From Blastocatellia bacterium (lineage in GTDB: Bacteria > Acidobacteriota > Blastocatellia > Chloracidobacteriales > JADJPF01): a stretch of 64,000 nucleotides of DNA. The notes beneath the pieces are model-generated. The model saw nothing but the letters and a program-made list of their open reading frames with translations. It did not search any database and was not told the DNA's origin. This document shows, in pieces, positions 8,330 through 17,182 of this stretch. The stretch covers positions 62,001 through 126,000 of the forward strand of contig JANWYG010000017.1 in assembly GCA_025057015.1 (NCBI GenBank), read 5' to 3'. Both the position numbers and the translations under genes were made by a program. The stretch's first letter is position 1; each line of letters starts with the position of its first letter.

Positions 8330-9700
8330 ATGAAAAGCTCTCCTATAGTTCACCTAGCATTTGGCGCGGTGGTCATCATTTTTGCCTACATAGCTGGGCA
8401 GATTGCGCGCCAACCTTTAGAGACAACACGCAAGTCTTCGTCACTTCTAGAGCACCTTCCTATAGAAGATCGCGGAGTAGTAAACCATGAAGTCATAATA
8501 AAGTTCAAAACTGGAACAAAAGCGGCTTCCGTTCTACAACGATTACTTCCAACCGCTTCTCTGGCAAAGCACTACGAATACGTACCGCAGCTTTCACTTG
8601 TAAGGTTCAGCTCAAACGAAAGCTTAGAAGATATTTTAGAACGGTATAGTTCAGATCCAGACATTGAATATATAGAGCCGAACTACTCCTATTACGCTGA
8701 TGACGCTCGCATACCCAACGATCCCTACTTCAATAGGCTATGGGGACTAAAAAACACTGGGCAAGAAGTAAATGGTAAGCCAGGCGGTCGGAAAGGAGCC
8801 GACATAAATGCTTTAGCAGCATGGGAAATAAGCACTGGGTCCGAAGAGATAGTAGTAGGAGTTATAGACACAGGTATAGATTACACTCACCCCGACCTCA
8901 GAGAAAATATGTGGGTAAATAAGGATGAGATACCTCATAACGGTATAGATGACGATGGTAATGGCGTAATCGACGATATCCATGGCTACAACGCTATAGA
9001 CGATAGCGGCGATCCAATGGACGATAACGACCACGGCACACATTGCGCCGGTACCATAGGTGCTGTAGCCAACAATCATGAGGGCGTGGTTGGTGTCGCT
9101 TGGAAAGTAAAGCTAATGGCGCTCAAGTTCCTGTCTTCAGACGGAAGCGGCAAGCTTAATGATGCTATAGAAGCTATAGACTACGCAATAGAGATGAAAG
9201 AGCGCGGAGTGAATGTCAGGATACTGTCAAATAGCTGGGGAGGGTCGGAATACTCCCGTGCTCTACACGATGCCATCATAGAGGCTAACAAAGCCGGCAT
9301 ACTGTTCGTAGCTGCAGCTGGCAACGCCCGCTTCGACACTGACCAGCATCCGCATTATCCTTCATCCTACGATGCAGAGAACGTCCTCAGTGTAGCAGCA
9401 CTGAACAACAAAGATGAGCTTGCAACATTTTCTAACTATGGAGCAAAGAGCGTCGATGTTGCAGCTCCTGGCGTCGATATCTATTCGACAGTAAGTGGCG
9501 GAGGATACGAGTACTTTAGCGGGACGTCTATGGCTACGCCGCATGTTTCCGGCACCGCAGCGCTCATGCTAGCCAGGCACCCTTCTGTCTCTCCGAAGGA
9601 AGCAATAGATAGACTAATAGAAGCTTCTCATCCGCTTGCTGCTCTCAAAGGCAAATGTGTGTCCGGCGGCAGAATAGACGCCTTCAAGGCATTGAAATAG
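8330..9700 (+). CDS. Membrane-anchored or secreted subtilisin-like serine protease (S8)
   Basis: Residues 1-25 form a hydrophobic signal or anchor segment. Residues ~50-118 are a subtilisin propeptide of the kind that ends in 'DPDIEYIEPNY'. The catalytic domain has Asp180 (GVIDTGIDYTHPDL), His235 (DHGTHCAGTIG), oxyanion Asn332 (AAAGN) and Ser400 (SGTSMATPHVSG), so the full triad is present. An acidic insert (GIDDDGNGVIDD) may bind calcium. The protein acts outside the cytoplasm, likely in general proteolysis or processing. The next ATG (tlyA) is 14 bases past the stop. Confidence 0.95.
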   Translation: MKSSPIVHLAFGAVVIIFAYIAGQIARQPLETTRKSSSLLEHLPIEDRGVVNHEVIIKFKTGTKAASVLQRLLPTASLAKHYEYVPQLSLVRFSSNESLEDILERYSSDPDIEYIEPNYSYYADDARIPNDPYFNRLWGLKNTGQEVNGKPGGRKGADINALAAWEISTGSEEIVVGVIDTGIDYTHPDLRENMWVNKDEIPHNGIDDDGNGVIDDIHGYNAIDDSGDPMDDNDHGTHCAGTIGAVANNHEGVVGVAWKVKLMALKFLSSDGSGKLNDAIEAIDYAIEMKERGVNVRILSNSWGGSEYSRALHDAIIEANKAGILFVAAAGNARFDTDQHPHYPSSYDAENVLSVAALNNKDELATFSNYGAKSVDVAAPGVDIYSTVSGGGYEYFSGTSMATPHVSGTAALMLARHPSVSPKEAIDRLIEASHPLAALKGKCVSGGRIDAFKALK

Positions 9701-9714
9701 CTTCTTCCGCAAGA

Positions 9715-10452
9715 ATGAAAGAGAGAATTGACAAGCTCCTGCTTGAACGTGGGCTAGTAGAAAGCAGGCAAAAAGCACAGGCTCTTATACTGGCTGGAGA
9801 AGTAAAAGTAGGCAGTCATTTTGTATCAAAACCCAGCGAGAAGGTAGCAATCGATGCTGAGATAGCTATAACGGCATATCCTAGATATGCTTCTCGCGGA
9901 GGTCTCAAGCTAGAAGCTGCTTTAAAGGCCTTCCAAATAGATCCTAGTGGCCGGTATTGCTTGGACATAGGAGCATCTACAGGCGGTTTTACAGACTGCT
10001 TGCTTCAGCACCAAGCAGCACACGTAGTAGCTTTAGACGTCGGACATGGCCAGCTACTTTGGCGCTTGAGGCAAGATCCCAGGGTAGAAGTGCGAGAGGG
10101 AGTCAATGCCCGCTATCTGAAGCCAGAAGACTTTACTCACCGATTTGATCTGATCACGGTAGACGTCTCATTCATCTCGCTACGCAAGATAATACCCGTC
10201 ATCCCTCCATTACTTGAAGCGAGAGCAGACGTAGTAACACTCGTCAAGCCGCAGTTCGAGGTTGGTCGTTCCGAGGTAGGAAAAGGTGGCATCGTAGCTG
10301 AGCAAGAAAAGCACCAACGAGTCATTTGTGAAATAGTCGACACAGCAATAGCAGTAGGTCTCTGCTATCACTCAGTAATACCCTCGCCTATCACAGGCTG
10401 GGACGGTAACCAAGAGTATTTGGCCTACTTTAGCCGCCAAGCAAGCGTTTAA
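9715..10452 (+). CDS. tlyA: TlyA-type S4/FtsJ rRNA 2'-O-methyltransferase
   Basis: The N-terminal S4 RNA-binding domain (RIDKLLLERGLVESRQKAQA, then ILAGEVKVG) is followed by an FtsJ-like methyltransferase with the SAM-binding motif DIGASTGGFTDCLL and a VDVSFISL segment. TlyA proteins methylate 2'-OH groups of 16S and 23S rRNA using SAM. I chose the ATG at 9715; an upstream start would overlap the subtilase and adds no conserved sequence. The product is 245 residues, a normal length. Its 3' end overlaps the convergent gene at 10430 by 23 bases. Confidence 0.93.
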   Translation: MKERIDKLLLERGLVESRQKAQALILAGEVKVGSHFVSKPSEKVAIDAEIAITAYPRYASRGGLKLEAALKAFQIDPSGRYCLDIGASTGGFTDCLLQHQAAHVVALDVGHGQLLWRLRQDPRVEVREGVNARYLKPEDFTHRFDLITVDVSFISLRKIIPVIPPLLEARADVVTLVKPQFEVGRSEVGKGGIVAEQEKHQRVICEIVDTAIAVGLCYHSVIPSPITGWDGNQEYLAYFSRQASV

Positions 10453-11197
10453 TGTAAGTACGTATCGAGGCTGAAACGTTCTGATCTTGAGATAAATCGC
10501 GTAGTTCTTGCTTGCTCATTACTTTGAGAAACTGAAGAGCCCTCCCCGTCGATAGGTGCGGCGTGCGCAATAGAGCATAGCGTACATCTTTACGACATGA
10601 CCACTTCGCATGACCAGCTATCATCTCTACGGTATGAGGCCTTAGCTGAGACTTGCGCAGCACCCTGCACACGGTAGCCTCTTTCAGAAAGGGATTATTA
10701 AGCACTGCCGACACTACTTCACTGCTGCTATCATCAAGCAAGTAGGCGAGGATGCGTTCGGAGTTTGTACGGCGTGCCAGCGTTAGCTTCTCTCCAAGGG
10801 ATATTTGCTGCAGTTTACGACAGATCTGCTCTTCAGCCGCTGTTTTTACCTCCTGCGGAATACCTACAACAAGCAGCAAAGTCATCTGATCAAAGAGAAA
10901 TATCTGCGCCAGAAGCTTCAGCGAGACCGAAGCCGGAGTTTTAGGATTAAAAACGACGGCACGCTTTACTTGATAGCTCTCTTGAAAACGCTTATCAGCA
11001 GCCAAACGACGCAGAAATTCCTGGCTAACATCCCTCCTTTGCGCAAGTATAAGAACTTCCTGTTCGGTAATCCCTTGATTATCGAGCAAAGCTTGTAGAA
11101 CTTCTTCAGCATGGTCATAAAGGAGGTCTTTACGTTCGTCTACAGCAGCCGTACGTGCTCTCATTATGCGCCTGTAGAGGTCAAGTTCAGCACTCAT
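10430..11197 (-). CDS. HEAT-like repeat protein of unknown function
   Basis: The 255-residue helical protein contains repeated 'NP-x-T/L-x-x-x-x-x-x-x-L' segments (VVFNPKTPASVSLKLL, VLNNPFLKEATVCRVL, LLRTPHLSTGRALQFL) spaced about 70 residues apart. This is typical of HEAT or leucine-rich-variant repeat proteins. It also has a LGEKLTLARRTNSERILAYL segment often seen in such proteins of Acidobacteriota and delta-proteobacteria. There is no signal peptide or enzyme motif, so a cytoplasmic protein-protein scaffold is likely. Its 3' end overlaps tlyA by 23 bases, with no room for a separate terminator. Confidence 0.75.
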   Translation of the reverse strand: MSAELDLYRRIMRARTAAVDERKDLLYDHAEEVLQALLDNQGITEQEVLILAQRRDVSQEFLRRLAADKRFQESYQVKRAVVFNPKTPASVSLKLLAQIFLFDQMTLLLVVGIPQEVKTAAEEQICRKLQQISLGEKLTLARRTNSERILAYLLDDSSSEVVSAVLNNPFLKEATVCRVLRKSQLRPHTVEMIAGHAKWSCRKDVRYALLRTPHLSTGRALQFLKVMSKQELRDLSQDQNVSASIRTYIKRLLGG

Positions 11198-11235
11198 AGC
11201 GCTAGTTTAGCAGCATAGGCTAGAAAGCGCTATAG

Positions 11236-12588
11236 TCATACACCTGAAGGCATAAGCTCTTTGCTTTTACGAGTGAGCGCCATTTCAAGCGCTTGAGCCA
11301 CAGCACTACGCGGGTTGACCACACCCCAACCCTGCCTGTCAGTATCTACTCCAGGAATGCGCTCAGCAGTCTTTATAAGAATCCTCTTCACTTCCTGGGG
11401 CGTAAGCGAAGGATTAGCCTCTAGCATCTGCGCCACAACCGAAGAGACTATAGGAGCGGCAAACGATGTGCCATCTACATGCTTATAATGACCCGAGATG
11501 ACGTTATTAGAGCGCATCTTTATAAGTACTAGATTCCGCAAGTGATAGGGCTCAAGATTGACTGCAGCATCCAGGTCTGGATCTATGCCGGGATTTTTAA
11601 GTATAGTATCTCTTAGCGCCCAATCAGGTAAACGTTCTAGCTCATCTAGGAGCATTGCTTGCGCCGCAGTGGGCGTACCGGGCAGTATCGGAGCCGCAAC
11701 CCAAATGCTAGGGGCTATAATTTCAGGCTTCTGTAGCCCATCTATAGTTGGGCCGTAGCTAGAATGGTAAAGCTTATCTGTGGATGGATCGAGCGAGTTT
11801 TGATCATCTAGCCCACCAACAGTGATAACTGAAGGAGAACTTGCAGGAGGAATAACAGCAGCATGTGCTTCGTTGCCCGCTGCTGCCACTACTACTATAC
11901 CAGCCTTTACGCAGGCTTCAGCAGTTTGAGATAGCTCGTCATGTAAGTAAGAAACTTCGTAGTCCCCACCGCAAGAGATATTAACTATGCGAATGTTATA
12001 GCGATGACGATGCTTAAGCACCCACTTAAGCCCCCACGTAATATCCTCATGCCTGATACGCTGCGACGAGCCTATTTTGATAAGCACGAGCCTTGCGTCT
12101 GAGGCTATACCACGGAATATCCCCCCCGATAAGAATCCGTTTCCAGCAGCAACTACAGAGGTCATCATCCCGTGCCAACTAGATACGTCCTTTTTCATCA
12201 AATCTTTGACCCTAGCACGAGGTGAAAAGATATCGACGTAGCGGACTATGCGAATCTCAGGCCGCGTTAGGTCAGGATGCCAATAGAAGCCAGAATCTAA
12301 GAACGCTATGGTTACTCCACGGCCAGTAAAGCGAGGGCTGGCCCCTAGGCGCACGGGCGTAGGCAGTATCCTCTGGCCTTCTAGGCCCTGTCTAACAAGA
12401 TACTGATCCAGCTCGGCATGTGCCGTAACAAGCCTGTTCTCACATTGGTTACATATGCTGCTGCGGCTATTCCACCTCGGAATATTTTCACGCACTAACT
12501 CTAGTACGTGGTCACTTAACTCATATCCAGTCTTTGAGTGATATACAGGCGCTTCATGAAAACAAATAGAACAAATTCGTTTATCCAT
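11236..12588 (-). CDS. Cytoplasmic subtilase (S8) with N-terminal Cys-pair zinc-finger-like region
   Basis: The start is taken at the ATG at 12588; an in-frame TTG lies at 12600. The N-terminus has C6-x2-C9 and C46-x2-C49, a likely zinc-binding four-Cys set, and no signal peptide. The peptidase triad is Asp98 (IAFLDSGF), His139 (WHGMMTS), Asn239 (AAAGN) and Ser375 (DGTSFAAPIV). There is no recognisable I9 propeptide. An insert of ~75 residues sits between the GGLDDQNS strand and the Ser motif. It is probably an intracellular protease; its target is unknown. It shares strand and orientation with the HEAT-like gene, 38 bases upstream of it. Confidence 0.88.
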   Translation of the reverse strand: MDKRICSICFHEAPVYHSKTGYELSDHVLELVRENIPRWNSRSSICNQCENRLVTAHAELDQYLVRQGLEGQRILPTPVRLGASPRFTGRGVTIAFLDSGFYWHPDLTRPEIRIVRYVDIFSPRARVKDLMKKDVSSWHGMMTSVVAAGNGFLSGGIFRGIASDARLVLIKIGSSQRIRHEDITWGLKWVLKHRHRYNIRIVNISCGGDYEVSYLHDELSQTAEACVKAGIVVVAAAGNEAHAAVIPPASSPSVITVGGLDDQNSLDPSTDKLYHSSYGPTIDGLQKPEIIAPSIWVAAPILPGTPTAAQAMLLDELERLPDWALRDTILKNPGIDPDLDAAVNLEPYHLRNLVLIKMRSNNVISGHYKHVDGTSFAAPIVSSVVAQMLEANPSLTPQEVKRILIKTAERIPGVDTDRQGWGVVNPRSAVAQALEMALTRKSKELMPSGV

Positions 12589-12677
12589 CTTTAGACACAA
12601 ACCGTTTTAGTATATACGCAGCTAGTTATTATTGGAATTTAGAAATATTGATAACAAGATAAGTTTTCTAAATGCCT

Positions 12678-12712
12678 CTTTTGCAGCCTCGGGTTTCTTG
12701 ATCTTGCAAAAG
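12678..12712 (+). promoter_or_regulatory. Inverted repeat in the gcv leader
   Basis: Arms CTTTTGCA (12678-12685) and TGCAAAAG (12705-12712) are perfect complements around a 19-base loop, upstream of gcvT. It could be an operator or an RNA hairpin. I do not see a glycine riboswitch core in this leader. Confidence 0.4.
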
Positions 12713-12755
12713 TATTGTGGTAGTTTGTGCTTTCTGTTTTGACCCAGGAGGTAGG

Positions 12756-13853
12756 ATGAGCAACAAACTTACGCCCCTCAATGAAGTGCATCGCAGACTG
12801 GGTGCGAAGCTCATAAGCTTTGCTGGCTGGGAAATGCCCGTGCAGTACCAAGGAGCAGTGCAAGAACATCTAGCCGTACGTACTTGCGCCGGCTTGTTTG
12901 ATGTAAGCCACATGGGAGAAATAGAGATAAAGGGAAACGATGCTTTAGCATTAGTTCAAAAGGTCACTTGCAATGACGCCTCGAAGCTAAAAGACGGACA
13001 GATACAATACTCAGGCTTAATGACAGAGAAAGGTACGTTCGTAGACGATCTTCTAGTACACAGATTAAATGCTCAGCACTTCTTACTCTGCGTCAACGCC
13101 GCAAATACAGAAAAAGACTATGCCTGGATCTGTCGCCACGCTGACCAAATGAACGTGGAAGTGTTAAATACGAGTGATCGTTACTTCCAGATAGCCTTGC
13201 AAGGGCCGCTATCGCTGGAAATCCTGCAACCGCTTACAGACACAGATCTGCACTCGATCAAGTACTACTGGTTCACCTTCGCCAAAGTAGCCAATGTTCC
13301 GGTTATGATAGCCCGCACTGGGTATACTGGGGAAGACGGATTTGAGATTTATGGACAGCCAGAAGATGCCGTACCTGTCTGGGACGCTATACTTGACGCA
13401 GGACGACCGAAAGGACTAGTTGCTGCTGGACTTGCTGCTAGAAACACCCTACGACTTGAAGCGAAGATGATGCTCTACGGCAACGACATAGACGAAACTA
13501 CCTCGGTACTAGAAGCTGACCTAGGATGGATTCTGAAGTTAAACAAAGGGGATTTCCTCGGTAGAGAAGTCCTCGAGAAGCAGAAGCAAGCGGGCGTGCA
13601 GCGCAAAATAGTAGGATTTGAAGTGCTTGACAAGGCCCCTGCACGCGACGGATATCCCATAATAGTAGACTCTGCCGAGTACGGCAAAGTAACATCAGGT
13701 AGTCCCTCACCGTATCTAAAAAAGAATATAGGCTTAGCATACCTACCCACGGAAAAGGCCGTAGTGGGTTATGAATTTGCAATTCTGGTTCGCGGCAGGC
13801 AAGTTCCTGCCCGCGTCGTTGAGACACCTTTCTATAAGAGAAAGAAAAATTAG
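12756..13853 (+). CDS. gcvT: Glycine cleavage system T protein (aminomethyltransferase)
   Basis: GcvT takes the aminomethyl group from lipoyl-GcvH and passes the C1 unit to tetrahydrofolate, releasing ammonia. The ATG at 12756 follows an AGGAGG-like site. Conserved sections include LNEVHRRLGAKL, FAGWEMPVQY, LFDVSHMGEIEIKG, ARTGYTGEDGFEIY and ARNTLRLEAKMMLYGNDI, in the family order. The length of 365 residues is standard. It is the first gene of gcvT-gcvH-gcvPA-gcvPB, with 11 bases to gcvH. Confidence 0.97.
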   Translation: MSNKLTPLNEVHRRLGAKLISFAGWEMPVQYQGAVQEHLAVRTCAGLFDVSHMGEIEIKGNDALALVQKVTCNDASKLKDGQIQYSGLMTEKGTFVDDLLVHRLNAQHFLLCVNAANTEKDYAWICRHADQMNVEVLNTSDRYFQIALQGPLSLEILQPLTDTDLHSIKYYWFTFAKVANVPVMIARTGYTGEDGFEIYGQPEDAVPVWDAILDAGRPKGLVAAGLAARNTLRLEAKMMLYGNDIDETTSVLEADLGWILKLNKGDFLGREVLEKQKQAGVQRKIVGFEVLDKAPARDGYPIIVDSAEYGKVTSGSPSPYLKKNIGLAYLPTEKAVVGYEFAILVRGRQVPARVVETPFYKRKKN

Positions 13854-13864
13854 ACGGAGGCAGC

Positions 13865-14257
13865 ATGAGCTATCCAGAAAATCTTTTATATACAAAGGAT
13901 CATGAATGGATCAAAGTTGACGGAGAACGAGGAACGATAGGCATAACTGACTTTGCTCAATCCGAACTGGGCGACATAGTGTACGTGGAGCTTCCCAAAG
14001 AAGGCGATACATTCGCAGTACACGAAACCTTTGGCTCAGTAGAGTCAGTAAAGACCGTAAGTGAGATGTTCATGCCCGTATCGGGAACTATCCTCGAAGT
14101 CAACCAAGCTTTGACAGAGAATCCCGAACTAGTTAACACTGACCCTTATGGAGCGGGCTGGATGATAGTTGTCAAAATAGAAAATCCCTCGGAACTAGAT
14201 TCTTTGATGTCTGCCTCAGAATACGAGGATCTAATCAATGAAGGAAAGGAGCGCTAA
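13865..14257 (+). CDS. gcvH: Glycine cleavage system H protein (lipoyl carrier)
   Basis: The 130-residue lipoyl carrier shuttles the aminomethyl intermediate between P, T and L proteins. The lipoylated Lys lies in ETFGSVESVKTVSEMFMPVS, a standard H-protein motif. KDHEWIKVDGERGTIGITDFAQ and PYGAGWMIVVK are also typical. The Shine-Dalgarno GGAGG just precedes the ATG. It sits between gcvT and gcvPA, with one base between its stop and the gcvPA ATG. Confidence 0.97.
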   Translation: MSYPENLLYTKDHEWIKVDGERGTIGITDFAQSELGDIVYVELPKEGDTFAVHETFGSVESVKTVSEMFMPVSGTILEVNQALTENPELVNTDPYGAGWMIVVKIENPSELDSLMSASEYEDLINEGKER

Positions 14258-14258
14258 G

Positions 14259-15599
14259 ATGCGCTACGTACCGAATTCTGCAGAAGAGCGCGCAAAAATG
14301 CTTGAAGAAATTGGCGTTACTTCCATAGAAGAGCTCTTCAGTAGCATACCCGAACACTTGAGACTAAAAAAGCTCCTTGACTTACCGCCAGCACGTTCCG
14401 AAGCAGAACTGATAATTTTTTTCAAGGAAGTAGCAGCAAAAAATGCCAATCTCGTCTCCTTCCTTGGTGCCGGAGTATATAATCACTTCCGGCCGATAAT
14501 AATAGACACGATCATCTCGCGCTCAGAGTTTTACACTACCTATACACCATATCAGCCAGAAATAGCCCAAGGCACTCTACAGGCGATATTCGAGTACCAG
14601 ACGATGATCTGTCAACTGACCGGAATGGAAGTTGCTAACGCATCGATGTACGACGGATCTACTGCTTTGGCTGAAGCTCTGCTGATGGCCGTAAGGATCA
14701 CAAAACGGCGCAAAGTGCTTTTACCTCAAGCACTACATCCCGACTATCGCCAAGTAGTAGAGACTTATATGAAGCGTGGCGGAATAGTTTACGAGTATGT
14801 ACCTTTCAGTATCAGCGGTATAACAAACGCTGACGCTATTGCAGCAGATACCTCTACAGCAGCTGTAGTCATACAATCTCCAAATTTCTTCGGGATAATA
14901 GAAGACATCTCAGCTGTTGCTGAGAAAGCACATGCCGCTGGCAGTCTACTGATAGCAGTAGTGACCGAAGCTATAAGCCTCGCACTGCTTAAAAGTCCCG
15001 GCGAATGTGGTGCTGACATAGTAGTAGGTGAAGGTCAATCATTTGGCGTACCTGTGGGTTTCGGCGGGCCACATGTCGGTTTCTTTGCTAGTAAGACAAA
15101 GTTCCAACGTCAGATGCCTGGCCGATTAATAGGCCAAGCTTATGACGCCACAGGCAAGCGTGGCTTCGTCATCACGCTGGCCACTCGTGAACAGCATATC
15201 CGCCGCGAAAAGGCCAGTTCCAACATCTGTACTAACCAAGGGCTATGCATGCTGATGTCAACCGTATATCTTGCTACTATGGGTAGACGTGGCCTGCGGG
15301 AAGTAGCTTTGCAAAACGTCGCCAAAGCAACTTATGCTGCACGTTCGATAGCCGAACTACAGGGCTACAAATTGATGTTTGACGCACCATTTTTCAATGA
15401 GTTTGTGGTTAAGACGCCTATACCTGCAGACCAAATAGTTGAGAGACTAGCTTCGGAAGGCATACTTGCTGGCGTAGCGCTAGGTCGTTTCTACGGAGGG
15501 CTAGAAAACGCCTTGCTCGTCTGTGTTACCGAACAGAATACTAGGCAGCAGATCGACGATCTGATTGCTGGACTAAGACATTTTGCCGAGGAGCAATAA
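14259..15599 (+). CDS. gcvPA: Glycine decarboxylase P protein, subunit 1
   Basis: This is the N-terminal half of the pyridoxal-phosphate glycine decarboxylase, encoded separately as in many thermophiles and Gram-positives. It pairs with GcvPB. Typical sections are FLGAGVYNHFRP, TPYQPEIAQGTLQAIFEYQT, ANASMYDGSTALAEA and RREKASSNICTNQGL. I placed the start at 14259, directly after the gcvH stop; an earlier in-frame ATG at 14238 lies inside gcvH. The product is 446 residues. Its stop overlaps the gcvPB ATG by one base (TAATG), which suggests coupled translation and equal subunit supply. Confidence 0.96.
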   Translation: MRYVPNSAEERAKMLEEIGVTSIEELFSSIPEHLRLKKLLDLPPARSEAELIIFFKEVAAKNANLVSFLGAGVYNHFRPIIIDTIISRSEFYTTYTPYQPEIAQGTLQAIFEYQTMICQLTGMEVANASMYDGSTALAEALLMAVRITKRRKVLLPQALHPDYRQVVETYMKRGGIVYEYVPFSISGITNADAIAADTSTAAVVIQSPNFFGIIEDISAVAEKAHAAGSLLIAVVTEAISLALLKSPGECGADIVVGEGQSFGVPVGFGGPHVGFFASKTKFQRQMPGRLIGQAYDATGKRGFVITLATREQHIRREKASSNICTNQGLCMLMSTVYLATMGRRGLREVALQNVAKATYAARSIAELQGYKLMFDAPFFNEFVVKTPIPADQIVERLASEGILAGVALGRFYGGLENALLVCVTEQNTRQQIDDLIAGLRHFAEEQ

Positions 15600-17092
15600 T
15601 GGAAAAGATAAAAAAAGTAAGTAGACATATAACTCAGAATGAGCCTTTGCTGTTTGAACGTTCACGCCCAGGTGCAGTAGGCTATAAACTACCGCCCTTA
15701 GATGTACCAGCTATTGAACCTCAAGAAGTTATAGGCAGTAAACTACTACGCAACGATGATCTGGAAGGACTGCCGGAACTCTCCGAACCGGACGTCGTAC
15801 GGCATTTTATTAGACTATCAACTTGGAACTATGCCACCGACCTAGGAATGTTCCCGCTAGGTTCATGCACCATGAAGTACAACCCCAAGATAAATGAATG
15901 GGCAGCAAGACTAGAAGGTTTTACTGAATCTCACCCTATGGCTCCGGAGTCAGCCGTACAGGGTAGTTTAGAGATAATATATCTAGCTCAAGAACTCCTT
16001 AAAGAAATTACGGGCATGGCTGCTGTCACTGTACAGCCAGCAGCAGGTGCTCATGGCGAAATGACGGGCATAATGATGATACGGGCACATCTTGAAAAGC
16101 AAGGTAACGCCCGTAAAAAAGTACTTATTCCAGACTCCGCCCATGGCACAAATCCAGCAAGTGCAGTTATCTGTGGCTATGCCGTAGAAACTATTCCTTC
16201 AGACAAGCGCGGCTTGACTGACCTAGCTGAACTGGAAAAGCGAATGGATGATACAGTTGCCGGACTTATGCTCACCAATCCCAACACGCTAGGCCTGTTT
16301 GAGGAAAATATCGAGCAGATATGCAAGCTGGTGCATGAGCGTGGCGGTTTGGTATACATGGATGGAGCCAATATGAACGCTCTTTGTGGCATAACCCGCC
16401 CTGGTGATATGGGAGTGGACGTGCTGCATATGAACCTACACAAGACCATGTCCACTCCTCACGGTGGTGGTGGACCTGGTGCGGGGCCTGTAGCCGTATC
16501 TGCTACCTTAGAGCCTTACCTGCCTGTCCCTTTAGTTGTCAAGCAAGGAGAGCAGTTTCGGTTTGACTACGATCGCCCAGACTCGATAGGTCGTGTGAAA
16601 GCCTTCTATGGTAACTTCCTCGTTCTGGTTCGCGCAGTTTGCTACATTCTTTCGCTTGGTCCTGATGGTCTCAAGCTAAACACCGAGGCTGCTGTACTAA
16701 ACGCTAACTACCTTGCACATCACCTAAGAAACACCTACGAGATACCTTACGACGGCAAGATAATGCACGAGGTAGTCTTTTCTGATAAGAACCAGCTAAA
16801 ATACGGAGTGCGCAACGGAGATATAGCAAAACGCCTCATAGACTACGGCTTCCATCCTCCGACGATGTCTTTCCCGCTCATCGTTCCTGGAGCACTAATG
16901 GTAGAGCCTACAGAAAGCGAAAGCCGGCAAGAGTTAGACCTGTTCATAGATGCGATGAAGTCAATAGCCCGCGAAGCAGAAGAAAATCCCGATCTGGTGA
17001 AAAACGCACCATATAGCACGCGCATAGGCCGGCTGGATGAAGTGTCTGCTGCGCGCAACCCAATACTACGTTGGCATCCCTCTCAAGAATAA
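15599..17092 (+). CDS. gcvPB: Glycine decarboxylase P protein, subunit 2 (PLP-binding)
   Basis: This subunit binds pyridoxal phosphate on the Lys of LHKTMSTPHGGGGPGAGP. Other family sections are LGSCTMKYNPKINEWAAR, QPAAGAHGEMTGIMMIRAH, DSAHGTNPASA and NPNTLGLFE. Its 497 residues are normal for the split form. It is the last gene of the operon and ends directly at a hairpin terminator. The L protein (dihydrolipoyl dehydrogenase) is not in this window. Confidence 0.97.
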   Translation: MEKIKKVSRHITQNEPLLFERSRPGAVGYKLPPLDVPAIEPQEVIGSKLLRNDDLEGLPELSEPDVVRHFIRLSTWNYATDLGMFPLGSCTMKYNPKINEWAARLEGFTESHPMAPESAVQGSLEIIYLAQELLKEITGMAAVTVQPAAGAHGEMTGIMMIRAHLEKQGNARKKVLIPDSAHGTNPASAVICGYAVETIPSDKRGLTDLAELEKRMDDTVAGLMLTNPNTLGLFEENIEQICKLVHERGGLVYMDGANMNALCGITRPGDMGVDVLHMNLHKTMSTPHGGGGPGAGPVAVSATLEPYLPVPLVVKQGEQFRFDYDRPDSIGRVKAFYGNFLVLVRAVCYILSLGPDGLKLNTEAAVLNANYLAHHLRNTYEIPYDGKIMHEVVFSDKNQLKYGVRNGDIAKRLIDYGFHPPTMSFPLIVPGALMVEPTESESRQELDLFIDAMKSIAREAEENPDLVKNAPYSTRIGRLDEVSAARNPILRWHPSQE

Positions 17093-17116
17093 CATCCCAT
17101 TAAGGGATGCTTTTTT
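17093..17116 (+). terminator. Rho-independent terminator of the gcv operon
   Basis: Arms CATCCC (17093-17098) and GGGATG (17104-17109) with a 5-base loop are followed by cTTTTTT (17110-17116). This is a classic hairpin plus T tract, one base after the gcvPB stop. Confidence 0.9.
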
Positions 17117-17182
17117 ATGATAGAAGCACAAAGCATTTTCTGTTAGTATAAGCTTAAACTTTCGTTTAATTGATAATTTGTA

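Noticed and set aside
12600-12755. Glycine riboswitch before gcvT
   Set aside because: The short leader lacks the conserved paired aptamer elements; only an 8-bp inverted repeat is seen.
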